From Candidatus Sulfopaludibacter sp. SbA3 (lineage in GTDB: Bacteria > Pseudomonadota > Alphaproteobacteria > Caulobacterales > Hyphomonadaceae), in assembly GCA_945913285.1 (NCBI GenBank), contig CAMEDD010000010.1:1-64000 (forward strand): 64,000 nt of DNA, given 5' to 3'. Position numbers and translations under genes: made by a program. A model generated the notes under the pieces. That model searched no databases. It saw only the letters and a list, made by a program, of their open reading frames with translations, and was not told the DNA's origin. The first letter of the stretch is position 1. Every line of letters begins with the position of its first letter. Shown here in pieces: positions 9,981 to 19,058 of this stretch.

Positions 9981-10003
9981 TCGCCGCCGATCTTTGGCGG
10001 CGA
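9981..10003 (+). other. Stem-loop in the rplO-secY gap
   Basis: An eight-base perfect inverted repeat (9981-9988 with 9996-10003) with a seven-base loop is followed by ACGTCTTT. It could attenuate read-through from the ribosomal genes or protect an mRNA processing end. No strong T-run follows, so full termination is unlikely; secY has no other visible promoter. Confidence 0.4.
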
Positions 10004-10031
10004 ACGTCTTTCAGGGAGGCTCGTGTAGCCG

Positions 10032-11384
10032 ATGGCGAATGCTGCCGAACAAATGGCCCGCAACCTCAATTTTGGGACGTTCGCGAAGGCCAAGGATCTC
10101 CAGGCGCGGATCCTGTTCACTCTGGGTATCCTGGTCCTTTACCGCCTCGGCACATTCATTCCGCTTCCCGGCCTGGACCCGTCGCAATACGCCGCGCTGT
10201 TCGAAAGCCAGGCGAACGGCATTCTGGGTTCCATGAACCTGTTTGCCGGCGGCGCCGTCGAACGCATGGGTATCTTCGCGCTCAACGTGATGCCGTACAT
10301 CACGGCCTCGATCATCGTCCAGATGATGACCACGGCATCGCCAACGCTGGAAAAGCTCAAGAAGGAAGGCGAAGCGGGCCGCAAGCAGCTCAACCAGTAC
10401 ACTAGGTACCTGACGCTCGCGTTCGCGCTCGTTCAGTCCTTTGCGATTGCCGGCGGTCTGGCTGCAGTCCGGCTTGAGGGTATTTCGTCCTGGTTCTTCA
10501 TCCTGACGGGCGTTGTCACCCTCACCGGCGGCACGATGATGCTGATGTGGATGGGCGAGCAGATCACTGCCCGCGGCATCGGCAACGGCATCTCGCTGAT
10601 AATCTTTGCCGGCATCGTCGCCGAGTTGCCGCGGGCGATCTACAACCTCGTCGCCCAGGCGCGCACGACCTCGGTGGATATCGGCTTCGTGCTGGCGATT
10701 GCGTTCATGGTTATCGCGCTGATCGTGTTCATCGTGTTCATCGAGCGCTCGCAGCGCCGCCTCATCATTCACTATCCGAAGCGCCAGCAAAGCCAGGGCT
10801 TCGCCCAGGGCCAGCGCAGCTTCCTGCCGCTCAAGATCAACACCGCCGGTGTGATCCCGCCGATCTTTGCCAGCGCGCTGCTGATGCTGCCGATGACCGC
10901 CGTCGGCTTCATGGGCGCGGGCGCAGGCGCTGATCCCGCCTCGGCGTCCGGGTTCCTGGGCTGGCTTGCCGCCAACTTTGCGCCGGGTTCCTGGACCTAC
11001 ATTATCAGTTATTCCGTGCTTGTCGTGTTCTTTGCGTTTTTCTACACGCAGATCATGTTCAACCCGGAAGAGACGGCCGACAACCTTCGAAAGTATGGCG
11101 GCTTCATTCCCGGCATCCGGCCCGGCTCGAACACGGCCGCTTACATCGATTACGTCCTCACCCGCCTGACCACGATCGGCTCCGCTTACATCGTGTTCAT
11201 CTGTATCCTGCCCGAGCTGCTTCGACGCTACTTCCCCCAGATTCCTTTTTACATCGGGGGTACGTCGCTCCTTATTGTCGTTTCCGTGACAATGGATACG
11301 GTGACGCAAATACAATCGCACCTGATCGCCCACCAGTATGAGGGGATGATCAAGAAGTCGAAGCTCGGGGGCAAGCGTAAGTGA
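10032..11384 (+). CDS. secY: Preprotein translocase channel subunit SecY
   Basis: 450 residues and about ten hydrophobic segments, as expected for the pore of the SecYEG inner-membrane channel. Recognisable stretches are LYRLGTFIPLPGLD near residues 37-50, the ALNVMPYITASIIVQ segment near 84-98, EGEAGRKQLNQYTRY, and FNPEETADNLRKYGGFIPGIRPG near 340-362. The ATG at 10032 is preceded by GGGAGG at a rather long distance of about twelve bases. The stop overlaps the GTG of adk. This is the normal end of the spc operon in alphaproteobacteria. Confidence 0.98.
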   Translation: MANAAEQMARNLNFGTFAKAKDLQARILFTLGILVLYRLGTFIPLPGLDPSQYAALFESQANGILGSMNLFAGGAVERMGIFALNVMPYITASIIVQMMTTASPTLEKLKKEGEAGRKQLNQYTRYLTLAFALVQSFAIAGGLAAVRLEGISSWFFILTGVVTLTGGTMMLMWMGEQITARGIGNGISLIIFAGIVAELPRAIYNLVAQARTTSVDIGFVLAIAFMVIALIVFIVFIERSQRRLIIHYPKRQQSQGFAQGQRSFLPLKINTAGVIPPIFASALLMLPMTAVGFMGAGAGADPASASGFLGWLAANFAPGSWTYIISYSVLVVFFAFFYTQIMFNPEETADNLRKYGGFIPGIRPGSNTAAYIDYVLTRLTTIGSAYIVFICILPELLRRYFPQIPFYIGGTSLLIVVSVTMDTVTQIQSHLIAHQYEGMIKKSKLGGKRK

Positions 11385-11950
11385 ACTTAATCCTCTTTGG
11401 GCCGCCTGCGGCCGGCAAAGGTACGCAGGCCAAGCGGCTCGTCGAGCAGCGCGGCTTTGTCCAGCTCTCGACTGGGGACATGCTCCGCGCCGCCCGGGCC
11501 TCCGGGTCGGATCTCGGCCAGCGGGTCGCCCGTATCATGGATGAGGGCGGCCTGGTCTCCGACGAGATCGTGATCGACCTGATTGCCGAACAACTTTCCG
11601 CCCGCGCTGGCGCGCCCGGCTTCATTTTTGATGGCTTTCCCAGAACGATCGGGCAGGCCGAGGCGCTTGACCAGCTGCTTCAGTCGCGCAGCGAACAGGT
11701 GGACCTCGTGATCAGGATGCGTGTGGACGACGAGCGCCTGCTGGCGCGCGTCACCCGGCGTTTCGAGGAGCAGGGCCGGGCCGATGACAACCCGGCGACC
11801 TTCTCGCGCCGTCTGGAGCGTTACTACGAAGACACTGCCCCGCTCGTGCCGCTTTACGCGGAACGCGGCGTACTCGTTGAAGTCGACGGGATGGGTTCCA
11901 TCGAAACTGTCGCCACATCGATTGATGCGGCTCTGAAACAATCGGCCTGA
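11381..11950 (+). CDS. adk: Adenylate kinase
   Basis: 189 residues starting with GTG in a four-base overlap with secY. The P-loop GPPAAGKGTQAKRL begins at residue 6; STGDMLRAA and FDGFPRTIGQAE (AMP-binding and core) follow. The lid is short: DDNPATFSRRLERY appears without the cysteine zinc motif or long lid, so this is the small-lid type frequent in alphaproteobacteria. The enzyme interconverts ATP, ADP and AMP. Coupling to secY is conserved across many bacteria. Confidence 0.97.
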   Translation: MNLILFGPPAAGKGTQAKRLVEQRGFVQLSTGDMLRAARASGSDLGQRVARIMDEGGLVSDEIVIDLIAEQLSARAGAPGFIFDGFPRTIGQAEALDQLLQSRSEQVDLVIRMRVDDERLLARVTRRFEEQGRADDNPATFSRRLERYYEDTAPLVPLYAERGVLVEVDGMGSIETVATSIDAALKQSA

Positions 11951-11967
11951 ACCGCACAGTTCTTCTG

Positions 11968-11995
11968 TTGACGGGCGAAAAAGCGTGGCTATAAG
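11968..11995 (+). promoter_or_regulatory. Putative promoter of the rpsM-rpsK-rpoA-rplQ operon
   Basis: TTGACG (11968-11973) and TATAAG (11990-11995) are spaced by 16 bases, 103 bases before the rpsM start. This is the best sigma-70-like match in the ribosomal cluster and fits a separately started alpha operon. Confidence 0.6.
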
Positions 11996-12027
11996 CCTCT
12001 TCTCTTAGCTTCAGGCTTAACCGCCGG

Positions 12028-12062
12028 TGCGCGCGACGGGTTCTTTACCCGGCTGGCGCGCA
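12028..12062 (+). other. Leader hairpin upstream of rpsM
   Basis: Two nested perfect stems form one hairpin: 12028-12034 pairs with 12056-12062, and 12037-12041 pairs with 12047-12051. It lies in the 5' leader of the alpha operon, about 33 bases downstream of the putative -10 box. In E. coli this leader folds into the S4-binding regulatory structure, but rpsD is not in this operon and the fold here is simple, so a role in feedback control is only a possibility. Confidence 0.4.
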
Positions 12063-12098
12063 TTTCATGTTTGATCATCCGCTTGGGGAGAAACGGCC

Positions 12099-12467
<369 letters not shown>

Positions 12468-12479
12468 GACTGAAATCCA

Positions 12480-12869
12480 ATGGCCCGCGAAGCAAACCGT
12501 ATCCGCCGCCGCGAACGCAAGAACATCACCACCGGTGTTGTTCACGTGAACTCGAGCTTCAACAACACGATGGTCACGATCACCGATGCGCAGGGAAATA
12601 CGATCTCCTGGTCTTCGTCGGGCGTCATGGACTTCAAAGGCTCGCGTAAATCTACACCTTACGCTGCCCAGATGGCCGCTGAAGATGCAGCGAAGAAAGC
12701 CAAGGAGCACGGCCTCCAGACGGTTGAAGTGCGCGTGCGTGGTCCGGGTTCGGGCCGTGAGAGCGCGCTGCGTGCCCTTCAGGCTGCCGGTCTCACCGTG
12801 ACGGCCATCAACGACACGACGCCGATCCCGCACAATGGCTGCCGCCCGCCAAAGCGCCGCCGCGTCTAG
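12480..12869 (+). CDS. rpsK: 30S ribosomal protein S11
   Basis: 129 residues, the standard length. It has the [22 protein letters not shown] block near residues 18-39 and ends [11 protein letters not shown], both diagnostic. S11 forms the platform with S6/S18 and touches the E-site mRNA. It begins twelve bases after rpsM behind a weak site (AGGACTGAAATCCA). A 64-base gap leads to rpoA. Confidence 0.98.
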   Translation: MAREANRIRRRERKNITTGVVHVNSSFNNTMVTITDAQGNTISWSSSGVMDFKGSRKSTPYAAQMAAEDAAKKAKEHGLQTVEVRVRGPGSGRESALRALQAAGLTVTAINDTTPIPHNGCRPPKRRRV

Positions 12870-12933
12870 GACTCTCGCCTTCCCCGCCTGCGCCCTCTTT
12901 GTGGCGCGGCTCTTCCTTTTCTGAGGAAACCTG

Positions 12934-13962
12934 ATGACCAACGTGAATGACCGCAACTGGAAAGTGCTGATCCGTCCGAACCGTCCTGTCGTGCAGGCCG
13001 GATACGACACCAAGCGTAAGGCCAAGCTCGTCGTCGAGCCGCTCGAGCGCGGTTACGGCACCACGCTCGGCAACGCGCTGCGCCGCGTACTGCTTTCCTC
13101 GCTTCAGGGCGCCGCAATCATCGGTGTCCAGATCGACGGCGTCGTTCACGAGTTCTCTGCGATCCCTGGCGTGCGCGAAGACGTCATCACGATCGTGCTG
13201 AACCTCAAGCAGGTCGCTATCTTCATGGAATCGGAAACGCCGAAGCGCATGGTGCTTCGCGCGAAAGGTCCGGGCGAGGTCAAAGCCGGCCAGATCGAAA
13301 CCTCGGGCGACGTGAAAATCCTGAACCCCGACCACGTGATCTGCACGCTGGACGGCGGCTCCGAAGTCCGCATGGAATTCACCGTCGCGACCGGCAAGGG
13401 CTATGTCGCTGCCGACTCGCACCGCCCGGAAGATGCCCCGATCGGGTACATTCCGATTGATGCGATCTATTCGCCGGTCCGCCGCGTCGGCTACCAGGTC
13501 GAAGATACGCGCGAAGGCACCGTACTCGACTATGACAAGCTGACCCTCGATGTCGAAACCGATGGTTCGGTGTCGCCGGAAGACGCTGTCGCCTATGCCG
13601 CCCGGATCCTGCAGGACCAGCTTCAGCTCTTCATCAACTTCGAAGAGCCGACGCTCGAAGCTGGCGGTTCGGCCGACGAGACGGATCTCGGGTTCAACCC
13701 GGTTCTCCTCAAGAAGGTCGACGAACTCGAACTCTCCGTGCGTTCGGCAAACTGCCTGAAGAACGACAATATCGTTTACATCGGTGACCTGATCCAGAAG
13801 TCGGAAGCGGAAATGCTCCGTACGCCGAACTTCGGCCGCAAGTCCCTCAACGAGATCAAGGAAGTTCTCGCTGGCATGGGCCTGCATCTCGGCATGGAAG
13901 TGCCGGACTGGCCGCCTGAGGACATCGAAGGCCTCGCCAAGAAATACGACGACCATATCTAG
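12934..13962 (+). CDS. rpoA: DNA-directed RNA polymerase subunit alpha
   Basis: 342 residues. The N-terminal domain carries the assembly segment [21 protein letters not shown] near residues 36-56; the C-terminal domain after about residue 245 has [15 protein letters not shown] and [14 protein letters not shown], the DNA- and activator-contacting helices. The alpha dimer scaffolds the polymerase. GAGGAAACCTG precedes the ATG. The gene lies between rpsK and rplQ, as in nearly all proteobacteria, but rpsD is absent here. Confidence 0.98.
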   Translation: MTNVNDRNWKVLIRPNRPVVQAGYDTKRKAKLVVEPLERGYGTTLGNALRRVLLSSLQGAAIIGVQIDGVVHEFSAIPGVREDVITIVLNLKQVAIFMESETPKRMVLRAKGPGEVKAGQIETSGDVKILNPDHVICTLDGGSEVRMEFTVATGKGYVAADSHRPEDAPIGYIPIDAIYSPVRRVGYQVEDTREGTVLDYDKLTLDVETDGSVSPEDAVAYAARILQDQLQLFINFEEPTLEAGGSADETDLGFNPVLLKKVDELELSVRSANCLKNDNIVYIGDLIQKSEAEMLRTPNFGRKSLNEIKEVLAGMGLHLGMEVPDWPPEDIEGLAKKYDDHI

Positions 13963-14010
13963 CCCAGGATCAATGACCGGGGCCTGACCACCTCGGAAGG
14001 ACAAAACGCC

Positions 14011-14433
14011 ATGCGCCACCAGATTGCCCACCGCAAGCTCAACAAAACGTCCTCGCACCGCAAGGCGATGTTCGCCAACATGGCGGCAAGCCTGATCGAG
14101 CACGAACAGATCGTCACGACCTTGCCAAAGGCCAAGGAAATGGCGCCGATCATGGACAAGCTGGTCACCCTGGCAAAGAAGGGCGACCTTGCTGCACGCC
14201 GGGCGGCGCTCTCGACCGTGCGCAATGAAGACGCCGTGCGCAAGCTGTTCGACGTCATGGGCGCCCGCTACAAGGACCGCAACGGTGGCTACACGCGCGT
14301 GCTCAAAGCTGGCTTCCGCCAGGGCGACAACGCCCCGGTCGCCGTGCTCGAACTCGTGGACCGCGACCCTGAAGCCCGCGGCGCCGCCGACAAGGCCCGT
14401 CACGCGGCCGAGCTGGAAGCAGCCGATCAGTAG
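14011..14433 (+). CDS. rplQ: 50S ribosomal protein L17
   Basis: 140 residues starting [20 protein letters not shown], with the family block [17 protein letters not shown]-like sequence near residues 27-45 and [17 protein letters not shown] near 109-125. L17 surrounds the tunnel exit. A GGAAGGACAAAACGCC spacer precedes the ATG. It is the last gene of the alpha operon and is closed by the terminator at 14457-14486. Confidence 0.97.
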   Translation: MRHQIAHRKLNKTSSHRKAMFANMAASLIEHEQIVTTLPKAKEMAPIMDKLVTLAKKGDLAARRAALSTVRNEDAVRKLFDVMGARYKDRNGGYTRVLKAGFRQGDNAPVAVLELVDRDPEARGAADKARHAAELEAADQ

Positions 14434-14456
14434 TCCTTCCGGAAACGTAACATGAA

Positions 14457-14486
14457 AGCCCGGGCCTAAAAGGCCCGGGTTTTTTG
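14457..14486 (+). terminator. Strong Rho-independent terminator of the alpha operon
   Basis: A nine-base GC-rich stem (14459-14467 with 14471-14479) with an AAA loop is followed by TTTTTTG. It sits 24 bases after rplQ and ends the ribosomal cluster. The 326-base stretch 14434-14759 otherwise holds only a possible short ORF and no other gene. Confidence 0.92.
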
Positions 14487-14582
14487 TCTTGGGTGATGCG
14501 CTTGACAGAATGTCGCAGTGGGGACTACGCGCCCGCCTTCCGGCCGGAACGTTCCGTGCGCGGACCACCTGATGAGCCAACC

Positions 14583-14660
14583 ATGAACCAGTCACATGCT
14601 GGCCCGGCGCCCGCTGGCAACTGGCGCAGCTGGCTGGCCCTCGGCAACATCTGGGACTGA
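14583..14660 (+). CDS. Possible 25-residue peptide (uncertain)
   Basis: An ATG at 14583 opens a 25-codon frame ending in TGA at 14658-14660. The peptide is Trp-rich (WRSWLALGNIWD at its end) and unlike any family I know. There is no good Shine-Dalgarno before it. A TTGACA lies upstream at 14502-14507, but no convincing -10 box is at the right distance. It may be a leader peptide for the HD-domain gene 100 bases downstream, or simply chance. Confidence 0.2.
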   Translation: MNQSHAGPAPAGNWRSWLALGNIWD

Positions 14661-14759
14661 TGCGGCCTGTACGGGAGCCCCGGGCGATATCGTCCGGTGC
14701 TCCTCGCTTTTCAGGGCGGTGTTTCCGGGTTAGTCTTGCACAAAACGGGAGGAAGACAG

Positions 14760-15356
14760 ATGGCCGACGGTCACAAGATGGAAGAGCAAGCCAAGTTCCG
14801 CGAGATGCTGGAAGGCTCCAAAGAAGACTGGGACATCATCGCCGAGCATTCCAAGCACTTCAACAAGGGGCTAGCCAAGCGCGTGCTCGACCATCTGAAG
14901 CTGCTGGACGGTGACTATGGCGGCTTCCCCGTGGACCGTCTGACCCACTCACTGCAAACCGCCACCCGCGCACACCGCGACGGACGCGATGACGAGTATG
15001 TCGTGTGCGCGCTGCTCCACGATATCGGCGACACGCTCGGCAGCTTCAACCATCCGGACGTGGCGGCCGCGATCCTGAAACCCTTCGTGTCCGAGGCCAA
15101 TCACTGGATGGTTGCCAATCACGGCGCGTTCCAGGGCTATTACTTCTTCCATCATCTCGGGCTCGACCGGAACTTCCGCGACCAGTTCCGCGATAATCCG
15201 CACTTTGAATACTGCGCGCAGTTCTGCCATCTGTACGATCAGGCGGCCTTCGATCCGGATTATGTGAGCGAGCCGCTCGAATTCTTCGAGCCCATGGTGG
15301 AGCGGCTGTTCTCGGTGCCGAAGAACTCCATGTACCTGCGCAAGACAGAGGCCTGA
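14760..15356 (+). CDS. HD-domain protein related to PhnZ/inositol-oxygenase-like diiron enzymes
   Basis: 198 residues; GGAGGAAGACAG immediately precedes the ATG. The metal-binding pattern of the HD fold is complete: His in RLTHSLQTA, the pair in ALLHDIGDTL, two further histidines in ANHWMVANHGAF and FHHLG, and an Asp in YDQAAFD. This arrangement resembles the COG4341 group, which includes the phosphonate-degrading oxygenase PhnZ and related diiron proteins rather than cyclic-nucleotide phosphodiesterases. No phosphonate genes lie nearby, so the substrate is unknown. The next gene, a small membrane protein, starts 22 bases later and may be cotranscribed. Confidence 0.75.
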   Translation: MADGHKMEEQAKFREMLEGSKEDWDIIAEHSKHFNKGLAKRVLDHLKLLDGDYGGFPVDRLTHSLQTATRAHRDGRDDEYVVCALLHDIGDTLGSFNHPDVAAAILKPFVSEANHWMVANHGAFQGYYFFHHLGLDRNFRDQFRDNPHFEYCAQFCHLYDQAAFDPDYVSEPLEFFEPMVERLFSVPKNSMYLRKTEA

Positions 15357-15378
15357 TGACCCGGCGGGCTGAGAGCGG

Positions 15379-15645
15379 ATGCTGAAGTTTCTTCTTTTCG
15401 CCCTGATCATCGGCGCGGTGGTCGCTTTTTTTGCGTTGCGGCAGTCTCCCAGGCGGCCGCCGCGCGATTGGCGGCGCGGGGGCGATGATGGCGGCCCGAT
15501 CCTGCCGGGTATGGTGATCAGTTCGGACACGAGCCGCAAACCGGCAAACGATACCCAGCCCGGTGAGGCACGCGAACCCGCCTTGACCGATTCGGGTTCT
15601 GACAGCAGCGGCGGGGACGGCGGCGGTGGTGGCGGCGGGGACTAG
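15379..15645 (+). CDS. Small membrane-anchored protein with a glycine-rich tail
   Basis: 88 residues. One hydrophobic helix at residues 2-20 (FLLFALIIGAVVAFFAL) is followed by a basic patch (RRPPRDWRRGG) and then a polar, low-complexity tail ending in Asp/Gly repeats. The positive patch after the helix predicts an Nin-Cin or signal-anchor protein with the tail in the cytoplasm. I recognise no family. A weak GCGGGCTGAGAGCGG site precedes the ATG. The end of the gene is extremely GC-rich. Confidence 0.6.
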   Translation: MLKFLLFALIIGAVVAFFALRQSPRRPPRDWRRGGDDGGPILPGMVISSDTSRKPANDTQPGEAREPALTDSGSDSSGGDGGGGGGGD

Positions 15646-15679
15646 CTGAGCTTCGTCTCGACGCGGTCCCGGGATGCGG

Positions 15680-16045
15680 TCAGCTGCCGGCCGGCGGACA
15701 TTCGCCGACATAGGCAACGCTTGCGCCTGCCGCCAGCGCTTCACATTTATTGCCATAGGTTTCGCCGTCGCATCCGCAAACGGGCATGTACTCACGCGTG
15801 CAGACCGTCGGGGGTTTGACGCACGTGCCTGAGGCATCTGCCATGCTGCTGCAAACGCCGGGCTCAAAGATGCAGCTCAGGCCTTCTGTGCACTGGATGC
15901 CGGCTATGCCGCTGCACATTTCGCCGGCTGCCGCGACCGGGCGGCTGACATTGGTAGAGGTCCCGGCGTCTGAAATGGCATCCTTTTTCACGCCCGCGCA
16001 GCTGGCGAGAAGTATCAGCGAGAGTGCAAGACCGGCGAGGCGCAT
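15680..16045 (-). CDS. Lipoprotein with a Kazal-type protease-inhibitor domain
   Basis: 121 residues. The start at 16045 gives a lipoprotein signal (ILLAS-C, lipidated Cys16). The rest is cysteine-rich: a first part with CSGIAGIQC and GLSC, then a Kazal-like unit with PVCGCDGETYGNKCEA and a final Cys about 15 residues later. In eukaryotes such domains block serine proteases; bacterial copies are thought to protect the envelope, but the target here is unknown. A longer frame upstream adds 17 charged residues that would spoil the signal peptide. It lies 54 bases downstream of the SDR gene on the same strand and may share its transcript. Confidence 0.8.
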   Translation of the reverse strand: MRLAGLALSLILLASCAGVKKDAISDAGTSTNVSRPVAAAGEMCSGIAGIQCTEGLSCIFEPGVCSSMADASGTCVKPPTVCTREYMPVCGCDGETYGNKCEALAAGASVAYVGECPPAGS

Positions 16046-16099
16046 GGCGGGCTCCTTATCTGACGCCAGCTTGCCGCCTCGCTTGTCTTTTGGCAAGTC

Positions 16100-17020
16100 T
16101 CAGCCTTTGGCGGCTTCGGCGACACGCGCGAAGATGTTCGCGCCGTGCTCAGCGCCGGCCTTGAAGGCGGGCTGGGTCTTCGAGGTGTCGGTAATCTCGG
16201 CCCATTTCGCGGCGACGGCTTCGGCGGTCAGTGCCTCGCCCTGGCCGACGAACGCGCCCGCTGTTTCAACAATACGCGCCATCGAAAAGGCACCTGCGCC
16301 GGCCGAGAGGATCATGCCGGTCGGGGCGTCTTCCTTGACGAGGTTGATCACGCCCGGCGTCACGAACTCGGGTTTCAGCGACGCCAGCGCGGCTTCCGAC
16401 ATCAGGCCTTCGGTCATGCGGGTCGCGGCGATCGGGCAGACAGTGTTGATCCGGATATCGTTCTTCGCGCCCTCGATCTTAAGCGAGTTCATCATGCCGA
16501 CGACGCCGAGTTTCGCGGCGCCGTAGTTGGCCTGGCCGAAGTTGCCATAGAGGCCGGTCGACGAGGTGGTCACGACGATACGGCCGTAGTTCTGGGCCTT
16601 CATGATGTCCCAGGCGGCGTGCACGGGCAGGAAGCTGCCGCGCAGGTGCACGGCCAGAACGAGGTCGATATCCTCGACGGTCATTTTGGAGAAGGACCGG
16701 TCGCGCAGGATGCCTGCGTTCGCAATGATGATGTCGATGCGGCCCCACTTGGCCATCGTGTCGTCGATCATCTTCTTCACGCCGGCGACGTCGGAGACCG
16801 ACGAGCCATTGGCGATCGCTTCGCCGCCCATCGCTTCGATTTCCTTCACGACGGCTTCAGCGGCCGCGGAATTACCGCCCGTTCCGTCCATCGAGCCACC
16901 GAGATCGTTGATGACGACCTTGGCGCCGCGGCGGGCAAGTTCGAGGGCGTGGCAACGGCCAAGGCCGCCGCCAGCACCGGTGACGATGGCAACGCGGCCG
17001 TCAAAGCGGATCTCGGACAT
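16100..17020 (-). CDS. SDR family dehydrogenase, MFE-2 (3-hydroxyacyl-CoA) type
   Basis: 306 residues. The Rossmann motif TGAGGGLGR is near residues 14-22, NNAG-equivalent IIANAGILRD near 98-107, and the catalytic Ser...YxxxK in SSTGLYGNFGQANYGAAK. The extra segment NDLGGSMDGTG near residues 38-48 is typical of the peroxisomal multifunctional enzyme 2 group, which oxidises (3R)-hydroxyacyl-CoA with NAD. No fused hydratase or SCP2 domain is present. A role in fatty acid or sterol side-chain oxidation is inferred. It is transcribed divergently from the VOC gene. Confidence 0.85.
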   Translation of the reverse strand: MSEIRFDGRVAIVTGAGGGLGRCHALELARRGAKVVINDLGGSMDGTGGNSAAAEAVVKEIEAMGGEAIANGSSVSDVAGVKKMIDDTMAKWGRIDIIIANAGILRDRSFSKMTVEDIDLVLAVHLRGSFLPVHAAWDIMKAQNYGRIVVTTSSTGLYGNFGQANYGAAKLGVVGMMNSLKIEGAKNDIRINTVCPIAATRMTEGLMSEAALASLKPEFVTPGVINLVKEDAPTGMILSAGAGAFSMARIVETAGAFVGQGEALTAEAVAAKWAEITDTSKTQPAFKAGAEHGANIFARVAEAAKG

Positions 17021-17214
17021 GGGGGACTCCTGATGCAGGTTGTGTCAGTTGCGCGGTGTCACACCAGACGTTCACGTCAACGTCAAGCATGTCCGCTGCG
17101 TCAGGCGGCCATGCCTCGGTACACGGTTGCGCGACATGACCTTTGGGCAGTCTTGCCTGCGCAACGGGAGCATGGTTTCGTTAGTTCTGAAACAGCACCT
17201 TGGGAGGAACAACG

Positions 17215-17583
17215 ATGCTGGCCTACGTGACACTCGGAACCAACAACAAGGAAAAGGCGACCGCCTTCTATGACGCCGTGCTCGGCGAGATGGGCGCGAA
17301 GCGGTTCTTCGCCAATGACCGGCTGCAATTCTATGGCACCGGCCCGGGCCAGCCGATGATTGCCATCGGCGAGCCCTATGACCATGGGGCGGCTTCCGTC
17401 GGTAATGGCGTAATGCCGGCGCTCGCTGCGAAGGACAAGGAAACCGTCGACAAGGTTTACAAGAAAGCCCTGGAACTGGGCGCGGCGGATGAAGGCGCGC
17501 CGGGCAACCGGATGCCGACTTTCTACGGCGCCTATTTCCGCGACCCGGACGGCAACAAGATCTGCGTCTGCAAACTCGGCTGA
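17215..17583 (+). CDS. VOC-family (glyoxalase/dioxygenase fold) protein
   Basis: 122 residues in one vicinal-oxygen-chelate module: MLAYVTLGTNNKEKATAFYDAVL at the start and FYGAYFRDPDGNKICVCK at the end, with the usual pattern of beta-alpha-beta-beta-beta repeats. Such proteins include glyoxalases and resistance proteins; the substrate cannot be told. The ATG at 17215 has GGGAGGA seven bases upstream, which decides against an in-frame TTG 15 bases earlier. A strong terminator follows at 17609. Confidence 0.8.
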   Translation: MLAYVTLGTNNKEKATAFYDAVLGEMGAKRFFANDRLQFYGTGPGQPMIAIGEPYDHGAASVGNGVMPALAAKDKETVDKVYKKALELGAADEGAPGNRMPTFYGAYFRDPDGNKICVCKLG

Positions 17584-17608
17584 CGGACAGCTTCGTTATT
17601 CACCTGAG

Positions 17609-17633
17609 CGGGCGCCCGAGGGCGCCCGTTTTC
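17609..17633 (+). terminator. Rho-independent terminator after the VOC gene
   Basis: An eight-to-nine base GC stem (CGGGCGCCC with GGGCGCCCG, 609-617 and 620-628) is followed by TTTTC. It separates the VOC gene from the transporter that begins at 17739. Confidence 0.8.
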
Positions 17634-17738
17634 GTTCGTGGCCCCGTATGATCTGCCCCATTGCCTTTGCCAGCTTTCCAAGCCGGGATCAGGCGTTTAA
17701 GCCTTGAGCGGGGCAGAGTAGTGCGGGAGACGCGGGCA

Positions 17739-19058
17739 ATGCTGGAAGGATATACCTGGGGTTGGGACAATGGCCGGGCGCTGATCGGGATCGTCCTGAT
17801 CTACGCGTTCTGTTGGGCGATATCTGCCAATCGCAAAGCGCTGCCCTGGAAGATCATCCTTGGCGCGACGATCCTGCAGTTCAGCTTCGCGTTTCTCTTT
17901 TTCGGGGTGCCGAAACTTCTGGGACTCGGCGGAACGGTCGAGGGCGGGGACAACCCGGTCGTCAAGGCTTTGGTAGACGCGACCCGCTACGCAACCAGCT
18001 TCGTGTACGGCTATGTCGGTGACAACACGCTTGTCGCGCAGCCCTTTACGCCATTCACGACGGCCGAAGGCCTCGTGCCGCCTTCCTTCTTTTTCCAGAT
18101 CCTGCCGCTGATCATCGTGGTCGCCGCGCTGTCCGCCATGCTCTGGCACTGGGGTATCCTGAAATGGATCACCAACGCTTTCGCATTCATCTTCAGACGG
18201 ACGATGGGCATCAGCGGACCAACGTCGCTGGCTGTCTCCGCCAACGTGTTCATGGGCATGACTGAAGCACCGCTGTTGATCCGGCCTTACCTGAAATCCA
18301 TGACACGCTCGGAATTGCTGATCATAATGACGGCGGGCTTTGCGACGATCGCCGGTTCCGTGATGGTGGTCTATGCCACGATGCTTGACGGTAAACTTCC
18401 AGATCCGATCACGCAGCTCTTCGTGGCTTCGATGATTGCCGCGCCGGCCGCGGTGTCGGTCGCGCTGACGCTCATTCCCGAAACGGAAACCTCGCGCGCG
18501 ACAGACCAGCCAGCGGATTTCCAGTATTCGTCGACAATGGACGCGTTCTCGACCGGTGCGACGGACGGCCTGAAGATCGTGTTCAACATTGCCACAATGC
18601 TCATCGCTGCGCTGGCATTGCTCTATCTCGTCAACGAGGGCTTCAAGGCCGTTCCGGATGTTGCGGGTGCACCTTTGTCCATCGAACGGATCCTCGGCTG
18701 GATTTTTGCGCCCCTGATGTACATGATTGGCGTGCCGCTAGAAGAAGCCGCCAAGTCGGGCGGCCTTATGGGCGTCAAGACAGTGCTCACCGAGTTCGTC
18801 GCCTTCATCCAGCTGGCGAACGTGCCACTCGAGGATATGGATCCGCGCACGCGCATGATTACGGCCCACGCGGTTTGCGGCTTTGCCAATTTTGGCTCGG
18901 TCGGCATCCTGCTGGGCGGCCTCTCGATCATGGAGCCTGAACGGCGGGACGACTTCATGAAACTCGCCTGGCACACGCTTCTGGCAGGTACTTTGGCCAC
19001 TTGCCTGTCGGGCGCCGTCGTGGCGTCCCTGCCATACGAGCTGTTTGCGCGCGGTTGA
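17739..19058 (+). CDS. Concentrative nucleoside transporter, NupC/CNT family
   Basis: 439 residues with about nine to ten hydrophobic helices. CNT hallmarks are present: GMTEAPLLIRPYL near residues 172-184, PLEEAAKSGGLMGVKTVLTEFVAF near 330-353, and HAVCGFANFGSVGI near 376-389. The family imports nucleosides with sodium or protons across the inner membrane. The family's usual NEFVAY reads TEFVAF here. I start at the ATG at 17739, where the hydrophobic N-terminus begins; a longer frame upstream lacks a binding site. Followed 108 bases later by a TauE/SafE gene. Confidence 0.88.
   Translation: MLEGYTWGWDNGRALIGIVLIYAFCWAISANRKALPWKIILGATILQFSFAFLFFGVPKLLGLGGTVEGGDNPVVKALVDATRYATSFVYGYVGDNTLVAQPFTPFTTAEGLVPPSFFFQILPLIIVVAALSAMLWHWGILKWITNAFAFIFRRTMGISGPTSLAVSANVFMGMTEAPLLIRPYLKSMTRSELLIIMTAGFATIAGSVMVVYATMLDGKLPDPITQLFVASMIAAPAAVSVALTLIPETETSRATDQPADFQYSSTMDAFSTGATDGLKIVFNIATMLIAALALLYLVNEGFKAVPDVAGAPLSIERILGWIFAPLMYMIGVPLEEAAKSGGLMGVKTVLTEFVAFIQLANVPLEDMDPRTRMITAHAVCGFANFGSVGILLGGLSIMEPERRDDFMKLAWHTLLAGTLATCLSGAVVASLPYELFARG

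Noticed and set aside
10011-11333. A 440-codon open frame on the minus strand over secY
   Set aside because: Antisense to secY; extremely charged with no known pattern.
12808-14595. A 595-codon open frame on the minus strand over rpoA and rplQ
   Set aside because: It is antisense to two certain genes, has no domain and arises from high GC codon bias.
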